NCBI RefSeq assembly: GCF_024758505.1
Contig: NZ_CP077970.1
Coordinates: 5,270,001 to 5,334,000 of the forward strand
Reading direction: 5' to 3'
Length of the DNA: 64,000 bases
From: Bradyrhizobium arachidis
GTDB lineage: Bacteria > Pseudomonadota > Alphaproteobacteria > Rhizobiales > Xanthobacteraceae
Shown: in pieces, positions 59,769 to 64,000 of the stretch
Numbering within the stretch: position 1 is the stretch's first letter
Layout: the number at the start of each line of letters is the position of its first letter
The notes under the pieces: generated by a model
The model's input: only the letters and a program-made list of their open reading frames with translations
Told to the model about the DNA's origin: nothing
The model's database searches: none
Made by a program: the position numbers and the translations under genes

Positions 59769-60980
59769 TTGGCCCTGATGCCGGTTTCTGACGCGCTTGC
59801 CGCGGTGCTTGCGGGGGCCGAGCCCGTGGCGGAGGAGACCGTCGCGCTCGACGAGGCCTGGCATCGCGTGCTCGCGCGCGACCTCGCGGCGCGGCGCACG
59901 CAGCCGCCGCAGGCGATGTCGGCGATGGACGGCTATGCGGTGCGCGCGGCTGACGCCGACCGGATCGACACCCAGCTCGAAATCATCGGCGAAGTCGCGG
60001 CCGGCCGGCCGTTTGCCGGGCAAGTCGGCGCAGGCCAGGCGGTGCGCATCTTCACCGGCGGCGTGGTGCCCGATGGCGCCGACGCCGTCGTGATCCAGGA
60101 GGACACGGTTGCCGCAGCCGGCCGCATCACCCTCAAGGAGGCCGCCCGCCCCGGCCGGCACATCCGTCCCGCCGGCGTCGATTTTCGCGAAGGCGACGTG
60201 CTGATCAGGCAGGGCAGCCTGCTGACGGAACGCCATCTGTCGCTCGCGGCCGGCATGAACTATCCCCGCCTGCCCGTCCGCCGCCGCCCCAAGGTCGCGA
60301 TCCTCGCAACCGGCGACGAGCTGGTGATGCCCGGCTCGACGCCCGACGCCGGACAGATCGTCTATTCCAACGGCTATGCCCTGCATGCGCTGGCGCGCGC
60401 CGAAGGTGCCGACACGATCGACCTCGGCATCGCCGCCGACACCATCGAGGCCACCACGGCCGGCATCCGCCAGGCCCGCGAGAGCGGCGCCGACATCCTG
60501 ATCACGACCGGCGGTGCCTCGGTCGGCGACCACGATCTGGTGAAGCCCGCGCTCGATGCCGAAGGTATCTCGATGACGTTCTGGAAGATCGCGATGCGGC
60601 CGGGCAAGCCGATGATGCACGGGTATCTCGGCGCCATGCGCGTGATCGGCCTGCCCGGCAATCCCGTGTCGTCCTATGTCTGCGGCTTCCTGTTCATGGT
60701 GCCGCTGATTCGAGCCCTCGCGGGCCGCGCGGTGATTCACCACCGCCGTGAACATGCCGTGCTCGGCTCCGAGATCGGCGCCAACGATGTGCGTGAGGAT
60801 TATCTGCGCACGCGCCTCGAGGAGCGCGAGGACGGCACGCTGGTCGCCCATCCCGTCAACCACCAGGATTCGTCTCTGCTTGCGAATCTCGCTGCGGCGC
60901 AGGCACTTCTCGTGCGCGCGCCGTTTGCGCCGAAGGCCGAACCGGGATCACCCTGCGAGGTGTTGCGGCTGCCGATTTGA
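59769..60980 (+). CDS. moeA: Molybdopterin molybdenumtransferase
   Basis: 403 residues. It inserts molybdate into molybdopterin-AMP to give Mo-cofactor. Conserved SAMDGYAVRAAD, RIFTGGVVPDGADAVV, LATGDELVMPG, TTGGASVGDHDLVK and IGLPGNPVSS are present. TTG 59769 is chosen: GGGAG lies seven bases upstream, and the next in-frame ATG at 59778 is three codons later. It belongs with moaC functionally, though unrelated genes lie between. Confidence 0.96.
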   Translation: MALMPVSDALAAVLAGAEPVAEETVALDEAWHRVLARDLAARRTQPPQAMSAMDGYAVRAADADRIDTQLEIIGEVAAGRPFAGQVGAGQAVRIFTGGVVPDGADAVVIQEDTVAAAGRITLKEAARPGRHIRPAGVDFREGDVLIRQGSLLTERHLSLAAGMNYPRLPVRRRPKVAILATGDELVMPGSTPDAGQIVYSNGYALHALARAEGADTIDLGIAADTIEATTAGIRQARESGADILITTGGASVGDHDLVKPALDAEGISMTFWKIAMRPGKPMMHGYLGAMRVIGLPGNPVSSYVCGFLFMVPLIRALAGRAVIHHRREHAVLGSEIGANDVREDYLRTRLEEREDGTLVAHPVNHQDSSLLANLAAAQALLVRAPFAPKAEPGSPCEVLRLPI

Positions 60981-61041
60981 ACGCGTTGTTGACCCTTTGC
61001 GCGCGAAGTTCTCGACCTTCACGGTAAATTAAGTAGTTGCG

Positions 61042-61056
61042 GAACACATATCGAAC
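61042..61056. promoter_or_regulatory. LexA SOS box of lexA
   Basis: GAACACATATCGAAC is GAAC-N7-GAAC, the reverse form of the alphaproteobacterial SOS consensus GTTC-N7-GTTC. It lies 100 bases before the lexA start and indicates autoregulation. Confidence 0.9.
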
Positions 61057-61155
61057 ATATAGTGTCCGTTCATGATTTGTTTCGAGCATGTAGCGGCTCG
61101 CCGCTGAGTTTGGCGTCTCGGAATCGAACGACATCAACCGGGGGATTTGGTCGAG

Positions 61156-61854
61156 ATGTTAACGCGCAAACAATACGAGCTTCTGCGATTCATCAGCGAG
61201 CGTCTGAAGGAAAGCGGCGTACCGCCCTCCTTCGACGAGATGAAGGACGCGCTCGATCTGCGCTCGAAATCGGGGATCCATCGCCTGATCACGGCGCTGG
61301 AGGAGCGCGGCTTCATCCGCCGCCTGCCCAACCGCGCCCGCGCGATCGAAGTGATCAAGCTGCCGGAGTTGCAGGCCGCCGGCGCCAACCGCCGCGGCTT
61401 CACGCCGAGCGTCATCGAGGGCAATCTCGGCAAGGTCCGCGGCTCAAGCGCGCCCGCTGACGAGGGCGAGCGTCCCGTGGCCGTCCCCGTGATGGGCCGG
61501 ATCGCGGCCGGTACGCCCATCGAGGCGTTGCAGACCCGCAGCCACACCATCAGCGTGCCGCCCGACATGCTCGGCTCGGGCGAGCACTACGCGCTCGAAG
61601 TGCGTGGTGATTCCATGGTCGATGCCGGCATCCTCGATGGCGATATGGCGCTGATCCAGCGCAACGAGACCGCCGACACCGGCGACATCGTGGTGGCGCT
61701 GATCGACGACGAGGAAGCGACGTTGAAGCGCTTCCGCCGCCGCGGCGCCTCGATCGCGCTGGAGCCGGCCAATACCGCCTATGAGGTGCGCATCCTGCCG
61801 CCGAACCGGGTGAAGATTCAGGGCAAGCTGATCGGGCTGTACCGGAAGTATTGA
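61156..61854 (+). CDS. lexA: LexA repressor/protease
   Basis: 232 residues. Winged helix at the N-terminus ([39 protein letters not shown]) and the S24 autoprotease: cleavage bond A118-G119 in [11 protein letters not shown], Ser153 in [10 protein letters not shown], and Lys191 in EATLKRF. It represses SOS genes and cuts itself when RecA is activated. ATG 61156 is used; TTG 61147 is too near the ribosome site. A SOS box lies upstream. Confidence 0.97.
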   Translation: MLTRKQYELLRFISERLKESGVPPSFDEMKDALDLRSKSGIHRLITALEERGFIRRLPNRARAIEVIKLPELQAAGANRRGFTPSVIEGNLGKVRGSSAPADEGERPVAVPVMGRIAAGTPIEALQTRSHTISVPPDMLGSGEHYALEVRGDSMVDAGILDGDMALIQRNETADTGDIVVALIDDEEATLKRFRRRGASIALEPANTAYEVRILPPNRVKIQGKLIGLYRKY

Positions 61855-62179
61855 GCAGCGGCGCCTTAAAAGACGGCGCTCGCACACATGAGGCGCTTGC
61901 ACAAATGAAAATGAGCGGACCGCCGGTCCGCCCATTGATGATTTTATGCCCTGCATCGCGCACATCGCGTCAGATATCGATTGCCGGGACGGCCACAAAA
62001 CCGTTTCGGCGCGGCTTCGTTCCACAACAGTCAGAAAAGAATTTGTGATCGGGCGTTGCGACTGCGGGCCGCAGATTCGCCCTCAAACTGGAATATGCTG
62101 GAGTTTCCACTCTGATAGAGGCCAGCGCCTTTAAGGGGGGTGTGGCGCGGACTTGCTATCTCGAATGAGGAGCACTCCG
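61855..62179. other. 325-base intergenic region after lexA
   Basis: A weak GGCGCC/GGCGCT hairpin (about 61859-61880) may end lexA. Beyond it the sequence has AT-richer patches and an AGGAG site for the next gene, but I see no gene, repeat or RNA. Confidence 0.45.
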
Positions 62180-62623
62180 ATGTGTGACTACAGCCTGCAC
62201 GCCGTTGCGACCCGTCCTGCACAAGTCGGCGAGACGATCGTCACGACAACCTTCCGCGGTACCTCGACGCGTGGATTTGCGTCAGAGCGTGATCTCTCGG
62301 TTGCCGTCTGCCTCTTGCCAGGAACCGAGCTCGCCTTCGCCGACAACGTCCGCTACGACAATCGCTGGATTTGGACGCGCACCATCAACTCGCGCGTCGG
62401 CAAGTTCGGCAAGGTCGATCCGCACATTCCCGATCGCCACCATGATGCGATCGAATTCCCCGACGGCAAATACGTGCTGGTGACACAGCTGGTCGAAGGC
62501 CAGCGCGCAACCGTGCTGCAATTGCCGGTGACGCAGCCCATCGGCGAGGAGAAGCAACAACAGGCGACAACCGAGCAGCAAGTCGAACGTCCGGCGACGA
62601 TGCCGCGATTGCCGATCGGCTGA
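62180..62623 (+). CDS. Hypothetical protein, 147 residues
   Basis: It starts MCDYSLHAVATRPAQVGETI, at AGGAG eight bases before ATG 62180. The body looks beta-rich (TELAFADNVRYDNRW, FPDGKYVLVTQLVEGQRATV), with a Gln-rich tail. No membrane helix or catalytic motif. The sequence type seems typical of Bradyrhizobium-like hypotheticals, but no family name can be given. Confidence 0.65.
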   Translation: MCDYSLHAVATRPAQVGETIVTTTFRGTSTRGFASERDLSVAVCLLPGTELAFADNVRYDNRWIWTRTINSRVGKFGKVDPHIPDRHHDAIEFPDGKYVLVTQLVEGQRATVLQLPVTQPIGEEKQQQATTEQQVERPATMPRLPIG

Positions 62624-62630
62624 CGCATCA

Positions 62631-62756
62631 AATCCTCGGCCTGCAGGTCGGCCTCCGACGTCGTCACATCCGTGGTGCGTGGAGCAGCCGGCCGCGGTGC
62701 GAGGCTCACATCGAAATGGTCATCGCCGGTATTTTGCCGGCGACTATGGTAATTTT
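62631..62756 (-). pseudogene. Decayed copy of the 3' end of the gene at 63882-64000
   Basis: Read on the minus strand it encodes GDDHFDVSLAPRPAAPR then SEADLQAED, matching GDGDFETNLTPRPAAPR then SEADFQAED at the window end. By eye the DNA is roughly 70-75% identical over 120 bases. An extra T at the stop (GATTTGA for GATTGA) removes the stop codon. No start or upstream gene body is present, so it is a fragment. Confidence 0.7.
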
Positions 62757-62900
62757 GCTTCTCTCCGAGCACCTTGGCGTGGCCTCTCGACCGCACGAAG
62801 TTTGAGCTGCGCTGCCTGAATTTTGAACGTCCGTTCTGCCGCTAAATGGCCGATGCTGATTGCAGGCTTGGGCATCAGGCTTGGGCAGCGGACACGTTTG

Positions 62901-63872
62901 ATGAAGACGTTCATTCGCGTCGTTGAACTTTGGGTACCGGACCGCACGCGCACGCGGCTGGAATTTGGCGGCGGCCTCTACAGCGAAGGTCTTGATAGCG
63001 AAGGCCATGATGGCGAAGGTCTTGCCGCATTCAAGGCCGCCAGCGAAGACCTGCTGTTCGCCCATGACGAGGGGCTTCCCGGCAAGGCCTGGGCCAGCGG
63101 CCATCCGGTGATCCTCACCAAATTCGCCAACTCCTACTTCAAGCGGACGGATCAGGCCATCGAGGCCGGGCTCACCTGCGGCGTCGCCGTGCCCTTGTTT
63201 GCCGGAGAATTTTTGCAAGCCGTCATGGTGCTGTTCTGCGGCGACGACGATACGCATGTCGGCGCAATCGAGCTTTGGCACAACGATCCCGAAATCTCGC
63301 ACGAGATGGGCCTCGTCGACGGTTATTACGGCACCGCCGACATGTTCGAGTTCAACTCCCGCCACACCAAGTTTCCGCGCGGCTTCGGTCTGCCCGGACG
63401 AACCTGGAAGGCGGGCATGCCCTTGCTCATCAAGGACCTGCACGACACCAAAAGCTTCCTGCGCTGGGAAGACGCCTCCAAGGTCGGGATCAATCTCGGC
63501 GTCGGCATTCCCTATCCGACCGCCACGGACCAGACTTTTGTGCTGACATTCCTGTCCGCGCAGGCAACGCCGATCGCGCGGCGTTTCGAGATCTGGGTGC
63601 CGGACGAAACGCGGTCGCGGCTGGTCTTTCACGGCGGTGATTGCAGCGAAAAGACCGACCTCGCCGCACGCTATGCCGGCAAGTCAATCGGCAAGGGCGA
63701 AGGCAGCATCGGCGGCGCCTGGGCGACCGGGCTGCCCGTGCTCAACGACGATCTCTCGCAGGATGGCTCGATTGCGGCTTCGCTCGCACGCACGTCCGGC
63801 ATGAACCAGATCGTGGTCCTGCCTGTGATCGACAGCGCACGTCTCAAGGCAATGCTGGCCTGGTATCTTTGA
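62901..63872 (+). CDS. Protein of three tandem GAF-like modules
   Basis: 323 residues, built of three related modules of about 100 residues: about 9-115 (ELWVPDRTRTRLEFGGGLY), 123-220 (AIELWHNDPEIS) and 229-323 (EIWVPDETRSRLVFHGGDC). Each continues to a GxPGxxWxxGxPV-like turn (GLPGKAWASGHPV, GLPGRTWKAGMPL, SIGGAWATGLPV) and a beta-rich end, consistent with GAF folds. There is no kinase, cyclase or DNA-binding output. Module 1 contains a 3 x 5-residue repeat. ATG 62901 is preferred over 62823, which lacks a ribosome site. Role unknown; flanked by duplicated 3' ends. Confidence 0.75.
   Translation: MKTFIRVVELWVPDRTRTRLEFGGGLYSEGLDSEGHDGEGLAAFKAASEDLLFAHDEGLPGKAWASGHPVILTKFANSYFKRTDQAIEAGLTCGVAVPLFAGEFLQAVMVLFCGDDDTHVGAIELWHNDPEISHEMGLVDGYYGTADMFEFNSRHTKFPRGFGLPGRTWKAGMPLLIKDLHDTKSFLRWEDASKVGINLGVGIPYPTATDQTFVLTFLSAQATPIARRFEIWVPDETRSRLVFHGGDCSEKTDLAARYAGKSIGKGEGSIGGAWATGLPVLNDDLSQDGSIAASLARTSGMNQIVVLPVIDSARLKAMLAWYL
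62982..63026 (+). repeat. Three tandem 15-bp units inside the GAF-module gene
   Basis: AGCGAAGGTCTTGAT, AGCGAAGGCCATGAT and GGCGAAGGTCTTGCC encode SEGLD-SEGHD-GEGLA. In-frame units could vary in number between strains without breaking the frame. Confidence 0.8.
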
Positions 63873-63881
63873 ACGTCCAGC

Positions 63882-64000
63882 TCAATCCTCGGCCTGGAAG
63901 TCAGCCTCTGACGGCGTCGCGTCCCGGCTGCGCGGCGCGGCCGGTCGCGGCGTGAGGTTGGTCTCGAAATCACCATCGCCCGCGGTAGCCGGCGACCATG
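63882..64000 (-). CDS. C-terminal end of a gene extending beyond the window (possibly comEC)
   Basis: Only the last 39 codons are visible, ending NLTPRPAAPR then SEADFQAED and a TGA at 63882-63884. The Pro/Arg/Asp-rich tail has no diagnostic motif. In Bradyrhizobium-like genomes the comEC competence-type membrane gene lies near lexA, so this may be its 3' end; that is inference from remembered gene order only. Confidence 0.45.
   Translation of the reverse strand, partial: WSPATAGDGDFETNLTPRPAAPRSRDATPSEADFQAED

Overview
This window is high-GC alphaproteobacterial chromosome, almost certainly Bradyrhizobium or a close relative in the Nitrobacteraceae. The evidence is the gene order tpiA-secG-pyrG-kdsA-eno-ftsB-pdhA-pdhB-pdhC-lpdA on the minus strand, the trpD-trpC-moaC-moeA-lexA block on the plus strand, an alphaproteobacterial-type SOS box (GAAC-N7-GAAC) before lexA, and many FixJ/NodW-style and HAMP signalling genes. 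I see no rRNA, tRNA, CRISPR array, prophage or insertion sequence. Most of it is core chromosome with small accessory inserts.

Positions 1-15.9 kb hold the 3' part of xth, a Sel1-repeat protein overlapping ilvD, a DUF418 membrane protein, a HAMP/class III cyclase divergent from a lytic transglycosylase, and then a minus-strand cluster of five very small Cys-rich genes. The cluster diverges from a three-gene two-component system (PAS histidine kinase, LuxR-type regulator, stand-alone receiver). An exact 12-bp motif in opposite orientations precedes the kinase gene and the receiver gene. A Bug-family binding protein and a threonine synthase follow.

Positions 17-47.9 kb carry the ancestral central-metabolism block (pyruvate dehydrogenase, ftsB, enolase, KDO-8-phosphate synthase, CTP synthase, SecG, triosephosphate isomerase). 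Accessory cassettes are inserted between its members: an aldehyde dehydrogenase/DUF779 pair with a GAF-Fis regulator that has no AAA+ domain; an FMN reductase, MBL hydrolase and MDR oxidoreductase; a stretch with a Vgb-like protein, queF, two tiny membrane peptides, a Tat-exported cyclase-family protein, a CobW GTPase, a universal stress protein, a chemoreceptor and an MFS exporter; and a RidA/NTF2-like fusion divergent from a winged-helix regulator.

Positions 48-64 kb run mainly on the plus strand: ppiD-type foldase, trpD, trpC, moaC, an orphan Flp pilin (minus), a GGDEF-EAL protein, ctpA (minus), an FMN alpha-hydroxyacid dehydrogenase, a HAD hydrolase, two small genes, moeA and lexA. At the right edge a protein built of three GAF-like modules is flanked by two diverged copies of the same coding 3' end: a decayed copy at 62.63-62.76 kb and the true end of a gene running off the window, possibly comEC.

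Three families of long palindromic intergenic repeats, several hairpin terminators, a perfect 10-4-10 operator palindrome and a FixK/FNR-like box were found by eye. Several start codons were set by Shine-Dalgarno spacing and are TTG or GTG. All family assignments come from reading the protein sequences; no database search was run.
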